In this document: positions 29,310 to 38,088 of the stretch, in pieces | How positions within the stretch are numbered: the stretch's first letter is position 1 | Layout: each line of letters opens with the position of its first letter | Origin: Marasmitruncus massiliensis | Lineage (GTDB): Bacteria; Bacillota; Clostridia; Oscillospirales; Ruminococcaceae | Assembly: GCF_900186535.1 (NCBI RefSeq) | Contig: NZ_FYDE01000003.1 | Location: forward strand, 310,001 to 374,000 | Direction of reading: 5' to 3' | DNA: 64,000 nt | The notes under the pieces: generated by a model | The model's input: only the letters and a program-made list of their open reading frames with translations | What the model was told of the DNA's origin: nothing | Databases searched by the model: none | Position numbers and translations under genes: made by a program

Positions 29310-29338
29310 TTGCAAACACGGCAAAAAATTGACATAAT
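29310..29338 (+). promoter_or_regulatory. Candidate promoter of glmU-pth-mfd
   Basis: TTGCAA at 29310-29315, 17-bp spacer, CATAAT at 29333-29338. A second TTGACA at 29329 has no good -10 at 17 bases. Confidence 0.55.
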
Positions 29339-29378
29339 ATAGAGTGACAGACAAATTATCAGAAAAGGGGCGGAGCCT

Positions 29379-30773
29379 TTGACAACAGGGGACAGACGCC
29401 GTTTCGCGGTGATTCTTGCCGCGGGCGACGGGAAACGCATGAAATCCGACCGGCCCAAGGTTCTTTGCGAGGTGCTTTTCAAGCCGATGATCCGCTGGGT
29501 GGAGGATGCCTGCCGCGCTGCGGGCGTGGAGGAGATCTGCATTGTGGAAGGCGATCAGAGCGAACTGCTCCGGCAGGCGGTTTCGCCGGCATGTACCTTT
29601 TACCGGCAGGCACAGCGCAGGGGCACGGGGCATGCCGTCCGGATGGCGGCCGAGGCGCTTGCCGGAGGCGGCGACGTGGTGGTGCTCAATGGAGATTCGC
29701 CGTTCATAGACGCACAAACGATCAATGCCGCCTACCGGCAGCACAGGGAAGAACAAAACGCTGTTACCGTCGTAACGGCGCATATCGCCGCGCCTTTTGG
29801 GTACGGCCGGATTCTGCGCGACAGCGCAGGCGCGGTGACGGGCATTGTTGAGGAAAAGGACGCGGACACGGAACAAAAAAGAATTACTGAAATCAATTCG
29901 GGCGCCTATTGGTTTGACGCCGTATTTCTTGCGGGTGCTTTGGAGCGGATTACAGCCAATAATGCGCAGGGTGAATATTATCTGACCGATGTGCTGGGCA
30001 TCGCACTGACGGACGGCCTGCGTGCGGGAGGTTACACCGCGCCGGACAGTAACGTTACGCTGGGAGCCAATGACCGCAGGGCGCTGAAAACATTGAATGA
30101 AATTGCCCGCCAGAGGGAGATTGACCGTCATCTGGACGAGGGCGTGGATATCCCCTGCGACGACGGGGTTGTGATCGGCAAAGGGGTTACAATCGGGCAC
30201 GACACCCTGATTCTGCCGGGCACCATTCTGCTGGGCAATACCAAAATCGGCGCTCACTGCGTCATCGGCCCGAATTCTTATTTAGTGGATTCCACCGTCG
30301 GTAACGGCACCCGTGTAAACGCCAGCTATATGACAAACGCTTTTGTGGGCGAAAACAGTACCATCGGCCCGTTTGCGCAGATGCGGCCGAACACCAGTCT
30401 GGGCAACGGCGTGAAGATCGGAGACTTTGTGGAGATCAAAAATTCCACGATCGGGGATAAAACCTCCGTTGCGCATCTGACCTACATCGGCGACAGCGAT
30501 GTGGGAAGCCAGTGCAACTTCGGCTGCGGCGTGGTGACCGCTAATTATGATGGCTGTCATAAATACCGCACAGTCATCGGCGACCGGGCGTTTATCGGGT
30601 GCAACACGAATATTATCCCTCCGGTCCAAATTGGGGAGGGAGCCTATACCGCTGCCGGAACCACCGTGGATGAGGATGTGCCCGCGGGCGCGCTCGCCAT
30701 CGGCCGGGTCCGCCAGCAGGTCAGGGAAGAATGGGCCGCGAAAAATATCAATTTTAAAGGCGGAAAAAAGTGA
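29379..30773 (+). CDS. glmU: Bifunctional GlmU: GlcN-1-P acetyltransferase / GlcNAc-1-P uridyltransferase
   Basis: 464 residues, full length. It makes UDP-GlcNAc for peptidoglycan and other wall polymers. The uridyltransferase part (about 1-230) starts with LAAGDGKRMKSDRPKVL; the family motif usually has Thr where this has Lys (GxGTRM). The C-terminal part (about 250-464) is a left-handed beta-helix with many hexapeptides and the acetyl-CoA site. The start is TTG at 29379, with GGCGGA about eight bases upstream; no better in-frame start is present. It heads a plus-strand run with pth and mfd. Confidence 0.95.
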   Translation: MTTGDRRRFAVILAAGDGKRMKSDRPKVLCEVLFKPMIRWVEDACRAAGVEEICIVEGDQSELLRQAVSPACTFYRQAQRRGTGHAVRMAAEALAGGGDVVVLNGDSPFIDAQTINAAYRQHREEQNAVTVVTAHIAAPFGYGRILRDSAGAVTGIVEEKDADTEQKRITEINSGAYWFDAVFLAGALERITANNAQGEYYLTDVLGIALTDGLRAGGYTAPDSNVTLGANDRRALKTLNEIARQREIDRHLDEGVDIPCDDGVVIGKGVTIGHDTLILPGTILLGNTKIGAHCVIGPNSYLVDSTVGNGTRVNASYMTNAFVGENSTIGPFAQMRPNTSLGNGVKIGDFVEIKNSTIGDKTSVAHLTYIGDSDVGSQCNFGCGVVTANYDGCHKYRTVIGDRAFIGCNTNIIPPVQIGEGAYTAAGTTVDEDVPAGALAIGRVRQQVREEWAAKNINFKGGKK

Positions 30774-30830
30774 GACCGGCAAATTTCGGTTCTTACTGCA
30801 TACATCAAAGAATAAGATCAAAAATACCAG

Positions 30831-30866
30831 ACAAAGACGGGGTATATTCTATATCCCGTCCTTTGT
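30831..30866 (+). other. Hairpin between glmU and pth
   Basis: A near-perfect inverted repeat (arms ACAAAGACGGG and CCCGTCCTTTGT) in the 111-base gap. There is no T-run, so processing or partial termination is more likely than a true terminator. Confidence 0.5.
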
Positions 30867-30884
30867 TGCGGGGAGAGAGACCAT

Positions 30885-31499
30885 ATGTTTTCTTTGTTTC
30901 ATTCCAAATCTGCCGCGTCCGCACCCACCGGCCCGGTAGAATTCATCATTGCCGGCCTTGGAAATCCGGGGCGTGAGTATGAAAATACCCGGCACAATGC
31001 CGGCTTTTTGGCGGTGGACACGCTTGCGGAAAAGCTGGGCGTTAAAATTGACCGCCTGAAATTCAAATCTCTTTGCGCGGACGCCATGATCGGCCCCCAC
31101 CGCGTATTGTTGATGAAGCCGTCCACTTTTATGAACAATTCCGGCGAAGCTGTCCGCGAGGCGATGCAGTTCCACAAGGTTCCGGCAGAACAAGTATTAG
31201 TCCTGTTCGACGACGTCAGCCTGGATGTTGGGCGGGTGCGCATCCGCAGGCAGGGCAGCGACGGCGGACATAACGGCATCAAAAGCATCATTTATCTGAC
31301 CGGAAAGGATACATTTCCCCGTATCAAGCTCGGCGTGGGGAAGAAGCCGCACCCGGATTACGATCTTGCGGCGTGGGTGCTCGGAAAGTTTCGCAAAGAG
31401 GACACCGAAACGCTGGACCGCATGTTTGAGGCAGCTTCCGATGCCGCGGTCATGATTGTCGAGGGCAAGACCGACCAGGCCATGAACCGGTACAACTAA
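30885..31499 (+). CDS. pth: Peptidyl-tRNA hydrolase
   Basis: 204 residues. Pth frees tRNA from peptidyl-tRNAs that drop off the ribosome. The catalytic region is GLGNPGREYENTRHNAGF (about 24-41) with the catalytic His, followed by KPSTFMNNSGEAV and the DDVSLDVGRVRIRRQGSDGG-like loop with its Asp. The first 17 residues before the core are an extension not seen in most Pth proteins. I keep the start at 30885 because GGGGAGAG precedes it. glmU-pth-mfd is a common clostridial order. Confidence 0.96.
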   Translation: MFSLFHSKSAASAPTGPVEFIIAGLGNPGREYENTRHNAGFLAVDTLAEKLGVKIDRLKFKSLCADAMIGPHRVLLMKPSTFMNNSGEAVREAMQFHKVPAEQVLVLFDDVSLDVGRVRIRRQGSDGGHNGIKSIIYLTGKDTFPRIKLGVGKKPHPDYDLAAWVLGKFRKEDTETLDRMFEAASDAAVMIVEGKTDQAMNRYN

Positions 31500-31530
31500 C
31501 TTACACATTGGCTGCAGAAAGGAAAACCGC

Positions 31531-34500
31531 ATGGAGGGAATAGAACAGCTTCTGACAGGATTACCCGAGTTTCGGCGTATCATGGAAGCGGTGGAAAGAC
31601 AGGAGACTCCTGTTTTGGCAACGGGGCTTTCCGGCGTGCATAAAGCGCATGTGATTGTTTCCATCACACGGTTGCTTGAAAAACGGGGTCTGGTGCTGGT
31701 GCAGGACGAGGCGAACGCCATGCGTATCTGTGAAGACATCAATATTATGGCGGGTGAAGGGACGGCGGTTTTGTTCCCGTCCAGAGAGCCGACGTTCCAT
31801 GAAGTGGAGGGCGTATCCAGAGAATACGAACATGCCCGGCTGAATGTGCTGGGGAGGCTTGTGTCAGGCAGCGTCAAGATTGTGGTGGCATCCGCAGCGG
31901 CGGCGCTGCAGTATACCATGCCGCCCGCCGTCCTTTCCGCGCGAACGCGCACCCTGAAGGCCGGGGAATCTTATGACATGGCTGAACTTGTCAGCTTTCT
32001 GGTTGGTGCGGGCTATACCAGATGCGACCAGGTGGACGGCGTGTGCCAGTTTGCGCAGCGCGGCGGGATTCTGGATTTTTTCCCGCCCCATATGCCCAAT
32101 CCCTTCCGCGTGGAATTCTGGGGGGACGAAATTGATACGATTTCCACTTTTAAGCTCGACACCCAGCGCCGCGAGGACACGGTAAAGTCCGTTGCGATCA
32201 CGCCGGCGGCCGAGGTTGTTGCAGACAGCCCGCAAAAGCTGGTGAAGCTGCTCCGGGCGGCGATGGCGTCCCTTCGCGGAACGCAGGGGAAATTGGCAAA
32301 AGAAAAGCTGACGGCGGAGATTGAAAAAATAGAAGGCGGCGTCATGCCGCAGAGCCTCGACCGGTGGATGCCGCTGCTTTATCCGCAGCCGGCGCTCGTT
32401 TTTGACTATCTGCCGGACGGCGTATTCTATCTCTGTGACGCGGGGAACTGCCGTGAAGCGCTGAAAGCCGTCCAGGTGCAAAGCAGCGAGGATATCAAAC
32501 TGCTGCTCGAGGAAGGCATCCTGTTTAAAGGCTGTGACCGGTTTGCCGGGGATTTTGTGGATTTGCAGTCCCGGGCTGCGAAAACCAGCACTGTCCTGCT
32601 GGATACCTTTGCCCGATCGGTGGGGGATATCCCGCTGCGCGATATGGTGAATATCAATGCTGTCCAGCTTTCCTCGTGGAGCGGGGAATTCTCCCTCCTG
32701 CTCGAAGATATCCGCGCCTATCTGCAAAACGGGTACTGCGTGGTGGTGTTCGCGGGAACAAAGCGCAGCGCGTCCGCAATTGTCGAAGACCTGCGCAAGG
32801 AACAGATCAATGCCGCGGAAAGCGATAAAATAGGGGAACGCCTGTCCGGCGCGGTCTATGTCATCGGAAGCAGCATGAGTGCGGGCATGGAATATCCCGC
32901 GCTCAAACTTGCGCTGATTTCACAGGCAAGGACGGTCACTCAGAGTGCCAAGCGCAGGCCAAGGCCCAAAGAGGGTAAAAAACTCCGGGACATCAGCGAT
33001 CTTGTCCCGGGGGATTATGTCGTTCATGTGGCGCACGGGATCGGCGTGTTTGAGGGAATTGTCAAGCGCGATATCCAGGGGGTTACGAAAGATTATATCC
33101 GCATCCGGTATGCGGGCACCGATACGCTGTTTGTGCCGGTCACCCAGCTGGATCTGGTCAGCAAATATATCGGGGTGCGCGAGGATACCTCGGTAAGGCT
33201 CAATAAGCTGAATTCCGTCGAATGGCAAAAAACGCGCCAGCGGGTCCGCAAAGCCGTGGAGGATATGGCGAAGGAACTCACCCAGCTGTATGCCAAACGC
33301 ATGCAGGTCAAAGGCTATGCGTTTTCGCCTGATACCGACTGGCAGAATGACTTTGAACGCCGGTTCGCCTATGACGAGACAGACGACCAGCTTCGCTGTA
33401 TTGAGGAAATCAAGGCGGATATGGAACGCGAGATCCCCATGGACAGGCTGCTCTGCGGCGACGTGGGCTTCGGAAAGACCGAAGTGGCGGTGCGCGCGGC
33501 GTTCAAATGCGTGATGGACGGCAAGCAGTGCGCGATTCTTGTGCCCACTACGATTCTTGCATGGCAGCATTACCAGACCATCCGCAAGCGGATGGAGGGG
33601 TTTCCGGTCAAGGTAGACCTGCTGTCCCGCTTTCGTTCACCGAAGGAGCAGAAGCAGGTGCTGGATGAGCTGCGCCGCGGGGAAATCGATATCGTGATCG
33701 GAACCCACCGGCTGGTGCAGAACGATGTGAAATTTAAGGATATCGGGCTTTGCGTCATCGATGAGGAGCAGCGGTTCGGCGTACGGCATAAGGAAAAGTT
33801 TAAGGAAATGCGCGCCACTGTGGACGTGCTTACCCTGTCCGCCACGCCGATTCCGCGCACGCTGAATATGGCGATGAGCGGAATCCGCGACATGTCGGTG
33901 ATTGAAGAAGCGCCGCAGGACCGGCACCCTGTCCAGACCTATGTGCTGGAGCACGATTGGGGCGTGATCGCGCAGGCGCTGGAGCGCGAGCTGCGGCGCG
34001 GCGGGCAGGCGTTTTACCTGTATAACCGTGTGGAAAGCATTGACAACTGCGCGTATAAAATCAAACAGTTGCTGCCCGATGCGCGGATTGTAACCGCCCA
34101 CGGGAAAATGACGGAGGAGCAGCTTTCCCGCGTCTGGCAGCAGCTGCTGGATTATGAGGTGGATATCCTCGTCTGCACCACGATCATTGAAACGGGCGTT
34201 GATGTCCCGAACTGCAATACGTTGATTATTGAGGACGCGGACCATATGGGGCTTTCCCAGCTTTATCAGCTGCGCGGGCGGGTCGGGCGCTCCAACAGGA
34301 GGGCGTTTGCCTATCTGACGTTTAAAAAGGATAAGCAGCTTTCCGATATTGCCACCAAGCGCCTTGCCGCTATCCGGGAGTTTACCTCCTTTGGTTCCGG
34401 CTTCCGCATTGCGATGCGCGACCTTGAAATACGCGGCGCGGGCAATATCCTCGGTTCCCAGCAGCACGGGCATATGGAAGCGGTCGGCTACGACATGTAT

Positions 34501-34998
34501 CTCAAAATGCTGTCGGAGGCGGTCGCCGAGCAGCGCGGCGAAGCAACTGAAAAACCGGCGGCTGAATGTATGGTGGATGTGCGCGTGGGCGCTCATATAC
34601 CGGAAGATTATATTGACAATCTGGCGCAGCGCATCGATATCTATAAAAAAATCGCGGCGATTCAGAATCAGGATGACGCGATGGATCTGACAGACGAACT
34701 GATCGACCGTTTCGGGGAGCCGCCCGAAGCGGTCAAAGGGCTTGTGGATGTGGCGCTGGTGCGCAATACGGCTTCGCTGATGGGCATTGCGGAAATTTCC
34801 CAGCGGGGGGACAGCGTTCTGCTGTATCCTGAGACCATGGATATGGTGCGCGCAGGCAACCTTGCGGTTAAGCTGCGCGGACGCGTTATGGTGAGCGCCG
34901 GCGCGCGGCCTTATATTTCTGTCAAAATCCCGAAGGATACGGAGCCTCTCGCAACCATACGCGAAGCGCTCGCGGCCATGGGCGGAGCCGCTTCATAA
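31531..34998 (+). CDS. mfd: Transcription-repair coupling factor Mfd
   Basis: 1155 residues, full length. Mfd pushes stalled RNA polymerase off DNA lesions and recruits UvrA. The N-terminal UvrB-like modules (about 1-400) are followed by the RNA-polymerase-interacting CarD-like domain near 485-565 (PGDYVVHVAHGIGVFEG). The translocase has Walker A GDVGFGKTEVA (about 644-654), the box II DEEQRFG (about 744-750) and motif VI QLRGRVGRS. The C-terminal domain ends the protein. AGAAAGG precedes the ATG. It follows pth by 31 bases. Confidence 0.98.
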   Translation: MEGIEQLLTGLPEFRRIMEAVERQETPVLATGLSGVHKAHVIVSITRLLEKRGLVLVQDEANAMRICEDINIMAGEGTAVLFPSREPTFHEVEGVSREYEHARLNVLGRLVSGSVKIVVASAAAALQYTMPPAVLSARTRTLKAGESYDMAELVSFLVGAGYTRCDQVDGVCQFAQRGGILDFFPPHMPNPFRVEFWGDEIDTISTFKLDTQRREDTVKSVAITPAAEVVADSPQKLVKLLRAAMASLRGTQGKLAKEKLTAEIEKIEGGVMPQSLDRWMPLLYPQPALVFDYLPDGVFYLCDAGNCREALKAVQVQSSEDIKLLLEEGILFKGCDRFAGDFVDLQSRAAKTSTVLLDTFARSVGDIPLRDMVNINAVQLSSWSGEFSLLLEDIRAYLQNGYCVVVFAGTKRSASAIVEDLRKEQINAAESDKIGERLSGAVYVIGSSMSAGMEYPALKLALISQARTVTQSAKRRPRPKEGKKLRDISDLVPGDYVVHVAHGIGVFEGIVKRDIQGVTKDYIRIRYAGTDTLFVPVTQLDLVSKYIGVREDTSVRLNKLNSVEWQKTRQRVRKAVEDMAKELTQLYAKRMQVKGYAFSPDTDWQNDFERRFAYDETDDQLRCIEEIKADMEREIPMDRLLCGDVGFGKTEVAVRAAFKCVMDGKQCAILVPTTILAWQHYQTIRKRMEGFPVKVDLLSRFRSPKEQKQVLDELRRGEIDIVIGTHRLVQNDVKFKDIGLCVIDEEQRFGVRHKEKFKEMRATVDVLTLSATPIPRTLNMAMSGIRDMSVIEEAPQDRHPVQTYVLEHDWGVIAQALERELRRGGQAFYLYNRVESIDNCAYKIKQLLPDARIVTAHGKMTEEQLSRVWQQLLDYEVDILVCTTIIETGVDVPNCNTLIIEDADHMGLSQLYQLRGRVGRSNRRAFAYLTFKKDKQLSDIATKRLAAIREFTSFGSGFRIAMRDLEIRGAGNILGSQQHGHMEAVGYDMYLKMLSEAVAEQRGEATEKPAAECMVDVRVGAHIPEDYIDNLAQRIDIYKKIAAIQNQDDAMDLTDELIDRFGEPPEAVKGLVDVALVRNTASLMGIAEISQRGDSVLLYPETMDMVRAGNLAVKLRGRVMVSAGARPYISVKIPKDTEPLATIREALAAMGGAAS

Positions 34999-35031
34999 AA
35001 GCCTGTGGACGTGATTGTTTACAATTTCTTA

Positions 35032-35060
35032 TGGACTTTTTTCAAAAGAGGTTGTATAAT
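35032..35060 (+). promoter_or_regulatory. Promoter of the PrsA-like lipoprotein gene
   Basis: TGGACT at 35032-35037, 17-bp spacer, TATAAT at 35055-35060. Confidence 0.75.
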
Positions 35061-35101
35061 ATTCAAGTATGTTAATTACCCCTTACAGGAGGACGATAAA
35101 G

Positions 35102-36139
35102 ATGGGTTTTGCGAAAAAGTCTCTGTCCGCGGTTCTTGCCTTGGTAATGACTGCCGGTCTTGGCGCGTGCACAGTAGGCGGCGGCACCTCATGGGTTGCC
35201 AAATCCGGTGACATGACAGTTCCCGCCGGAGTTTATATCGGAGGACTGATGAACGCATACTATACGGAAACCGCAAAAGTTGCGCAGGATGTGAAAAATC
35301 CGCTGAAGGAGCAGGTGGACGGCGTGTCCGTTTCCCAGAAGATCTCCGAGGAAGCGAAAAAATCGCTCGGCCAATATCTTGCTGTTGAGAAGAAATTCGA
35401 CGAAATGGGCCTGAGCCTGGATGAAGCCACCGGTACAGCGGTCTCCCAGAATGTGGAGTCCTACTGGCAGTACATCGGCGAGTCCTATCAGGAGAACGGG
35501 ATTTCGAAGGAGTCTTATGCAGAACTGTTTACGAACGACGCCAAAAAATCCCAGATATTCATGGCAATTTACGGGGAAGGCGGAAGTGAGGAAGTCCCCG
35601 AGGCGGAACTGAAAGAGAAATTTGCCAACGACTTTGCGAAGATCATTATGATTCCGATCAACTTCAGTTCCTCGGAAGATCCGGCCCAAAAGGAAGAGGA
35701 TACCAAAAAGGCCCGCGAACTCATCGATAAATATGAGAAGCTTGCCAAAGACGGCGGGAATATGGAGGACCTTGCTTTTGAGGCCCGCAAGGAGGTTGCC
35801 AGCGACCCGTCATCTGTCACCAAGCCGGAGCCCGGTACTTCGTACACCTTTGTCAGCCGCGACCAGTCTTCTTACGAGGAACAGGTGACCGAGGCGATCT
35901 TCAATGCAAAAATCGGCGAACCGACCCGTGTGGAAACCGAAAGCAGCATCTATCTGTTTGTCCGGTATGATGTCACCGAGAACGAGGCCGATTTCACCTC
36001 CCGTAAATCCACGCTGATTTCTCTGCTGAGAAACGATGCGTTTAACAGCAAACTGGATGAGTGGGCAAATGCGCTGGCGGACGTTACCTATAACGAGGAT
36101 GCGCTCAAGCGGTATACCCCTGAAAAGCTGAAAATCTGA
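35102..36139 (+). CDS. PrsA/SurA-like lipoprotein (foldase-related)
   Basis: 345 residues. The signal peptide ends in a lipobox, GLGAC, with lipidation at Cys23, so the protein should sit on the outer face of the membrane. The rest has the helical N-domain of SurA/PrsA chaperones, with long charged helices (about 60-215). A parvulin-type isomerase core is not obvious, though residues about 230-330 could be a divergent one. I chose the ATG at 35102 because AGGAGG lies at 35086-35091; an ATG at 35069 would put it inside the gene. mfd followed by such a gene is common in clostridia. Confidence 0.85.
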   Translation: MGFAKKSLSAVLALVMTAGLGACTVGGGTSWVAKSGDMTVPAGVYIGGLMNAYYTETAKVAQDVKNPLKEQVDGVSVSQKISEEAKKSLGQYLAVEKKFDEMGLSLDEATGTAVSQNVESYWQYIGESYQENGISKESYAELFTNDAKKSQIFMAIYGEGGSEEVPEAELKEKFANDFAKIIMIPINFSSSEDPAQKEEDTKKARELIDKYEKLAKDGGNMEDLAFEARKEVASDPSSVTKPEPGTSYTFVSRDQSSYEEQVTEAIFNAKIGEPTRVETESSIYLFVRYDVTENEADFTSRKSTLISLLRNDAFNSKLDEWANALADVTYNEDALKRYTPEKLKI

Positions 36140-36161
36140 CCTGACGCAGGAAAAACAAAAT

Positions 36162-36200
36162 AAAACTCCCCGGAAGACGCCGTCTTCCGGGGAGTTTTTC
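36162..36200 (+). terminator. Terminator between convergent genes at 36.2 kb
   Basis: An 18-bp perfect stem (36162-36179 with 36181-36198) with A- and T-rich ends, usable from both sides. Confidence 0.92.
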
Positions 36201-36235
36201 CGTATCTCAGGCCGCGCCTTGACCGGACAGCCTTT

Positions 36236-36748
36236 CTATTTCGATATTGGAATATAAGAAGAGGCCTTCGGAGGCGTCTTTCCTTTTTTCACCGCGTGAT
36301 AGTAGGCGTAGGTCATCACCGGCAGATCGGAAAGCCGCCTTGCCTCAACCGTTTCCCCGACAAACAGCAGGTGTGTGTCAAGGTCAAGCCGATCAATTAC
36401 CTTGCAGGAAAACAGAGCCGCCGCCGACTGGGTGGGGTAGCAGATGCCGTTGCTGTCGGTGTCAAACGGAATGTTCGCGTATTTCTCCATGCCGCGTCCT
36501 TCCCGGAACCCGAACAGGCCGATCATCTGCATGGTAGCGTCCTCCGTGAGCGGGACGGCGTTGAATACGCCGGATTTTTCAATCAACTCGGCGGTAAGAT
36601 TCTGCTTATGGACTGCCACCGATACTTTTGGCGGTTCCGCGGTAACCTGCGTGACGGTATTGACGATACAGCCGTTTTGCTTTCCGTCAAAAACAGAGCT
36701 GACGACATAAAGGCCATAAGACATTGTAAAAAAAGCCTGTAAATCCAT
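36236..36748 (-). CDS. Flavin reductase-like FMN-binding protein
   Basis: 170 residues. The protein matches the flavin reductase-like fold seen in flavoredoxin and in the N-terminal part of high-molecular-weight rubredoxins; these bind FMN and pass electrons. Marks are the SYGLYVVSSVFDGKQNGCIVNTVTQVT opening and KVSVAVHKQNLTAELIEKSG (about 43-62). A rubredoxin part is absent, so this is the stand-alone type. The next minus-strand gene upstream is the homocysteine methyltransferase homologue. Physiological partner unknown. Confidence 0.88.
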   Translation of the reverse strand: MDLQAFFTMSYGLYVVSSVFDGKQNGCIVNTVTQVTAEPPKVSVAVHKQNLTAELIEKSGVFNAVPLTEDATMQMIGLFGFREGRGMEKYANIPFDTDSNGICYPTQSAAALFSCKVIDRLDLDTHLLFVGETVEARRLSDLPVMTYAYYHAVKKGKTPPKASSYIPISK

Positions 36749-36825
36749 TTAGCTGTCCTCTCTTTCAATCGCCGCACATTGCCGTCCAAAGATGGTCCGT
36801 GGCGGGCTGTCCGGGTCCCGCGGCG

Positions 36826-38040
36826 TCACATGACGATAGCGCCGTAGCGGGAAGCAATTTCTTCAAGCAGATCGTGGCTCAGTTCACAGGAGGTGGAGAC
36901 AACCAGTGCCTTTCCATGATAATGCAGCAACGCGTTTTCCAGTGCTTCCACCGATTCCGATTCAAACGCCACCGGCTTATCGACCATGTGTGCGTTCAGG
37001 GAAAACCGGTAGCCGTCGTCCGGTGTATCAAGGTGGACCAGAACCGCGTCACAGCTCTGGCCGGATACCTCCAGCAGGGCGTCGGCCATATCCACTTCGC
37101 AGAAAATCGGCTCTGAATACTCCAAATCGTCATTCAGATAATAAACGCTGCGGGCGGCGGCGATAATTTTGTAATCGGCGGGAGGGATGTGTACACAGTC
37201 GATGTCAAAACTGTCCAGCATATGCCGCAGGGCGGAGATATAGTCCGGGTCGGTTCCGCAGCACCCTCCGATGATGGAGACGCCCCGCCGCAGCAAAGCG
37301 GCACAGCGGTCGCTGAACTGGACCGGTGTCAGAGCGGGATTGCCCGCATTGGGTTTCGCAATCAGCGGGATTTTTGCATAAGGCGCGATACGCTCAAAAA
37401 TCGGAATCATGTCATCCGGGCCTTCCGAACAGTTCATGCCGAAAGCGGTGATCCCCATGTCCTGCAGGACAACCAGCGAGGCAAGAATATCGTCACCCCA
37501 CATGGTGCGGCCCTCCTTGTCGACGGTCATCGTCAGAAAGACCGGCAGGCCTGTCTGTCTTGCCGCAACCACTGCCGCGCGGCATTCCGCAAGCGAACTC
37601 ATCGTTTCGACCACGAGCAGGTCCACGCCCGCTTCCGCAAGGGCGGAGGCCTGCTCGGCGTAGATGCCGACGATATGGACAAACTCCGTGTCACCGAACG
37701 GCTCGCACATCAGCCCGGTGGTGGACATGTCGCCCGCGATTTTGACATCGCGGGCGGCGAGGCTCTCCCTGACGATACCCACGATTTTTCCGTTCAGTTC
37801 CGCTGCCTGCTCGCTGAGGCCGTACATTTTCAGGTTGCCGGCATTGGCGAGAAAGGTGGGGGCATAGACAATGTCACTGCCCGCGTCGGCGTAGCGGCAA
37901 ACTACATCGCGGACGATCCCGGGGTGTTCGCCGGCCCATTGTTCCACACAGATCCCGGAAGGCATCCCTGCTTTCATGTACTCGGTGCCTGTCGCGCCGT
38001 CTAAAAGCAGCGGCAGTCGTAATCGGCCTGTTTCGTTCAT
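36826..38040 (-). CDS. Homocysteine S-methyltransferase-family protein with unknown C-terminal domain
   Basis: 404 residues. Residues about 1-285 form the homocysteine-binding TIM barrel of the MetH/BHMT family, with zinc ligands Cys204 (GMNCSEG), Cys260 and Cys261 (GGCCGT). The N-terminal LLLDGATGTEYMKAG is typical. MetH has folate, cobalamin and activation domains after this; here only about 120 residues of unrecognised sequence follow (about 286-404). It may act with separate corrinoid partners, as in split clostridial MetH systems, or use another methyl donor. No such partner is in the window; metY at 49 kb makes homocysteine. Confidence 0.85.
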   Translation of the reverse strand: MNETGRLRLPLLLDGATGTEYMKAGMPSGICVEQWAGEHPGIVRDVVCRYADAGSDIVYAPTFLANAGNLKMYGLSEQAAELNGKIVGIVRESLAARDVKIAGDMSTTGLMCEPFGDTEFVHIVGIYAEQASALAEAGVDLLVVETMSSLAECRAAVVAARQTGLPVFLTMTVDKEGRTMWGDDILASLVVLQDMGITAFGMNCSEGPDDMIPIFERIAPYAKIPLIAKPNAGNPALTPVQFSDRCAALLRRGVSIIGGCCGTDPDYISALRHMLDSFDIDCVHIPPADYKIIAAARSVYYLNDDLEYSEPIFCEVDMADALLEVSGQSCDAVLVHLDTPDDGYRFSLNAHMVDKPVAFESESVEALENALLHYHGKALVVSTSCELSHDLLEEIASRYGAIVM

Positions 38041-38088
38041 GCTAATGACACCAATCCTTTTCTTTATGTTATGATTTGAAAATACCAG

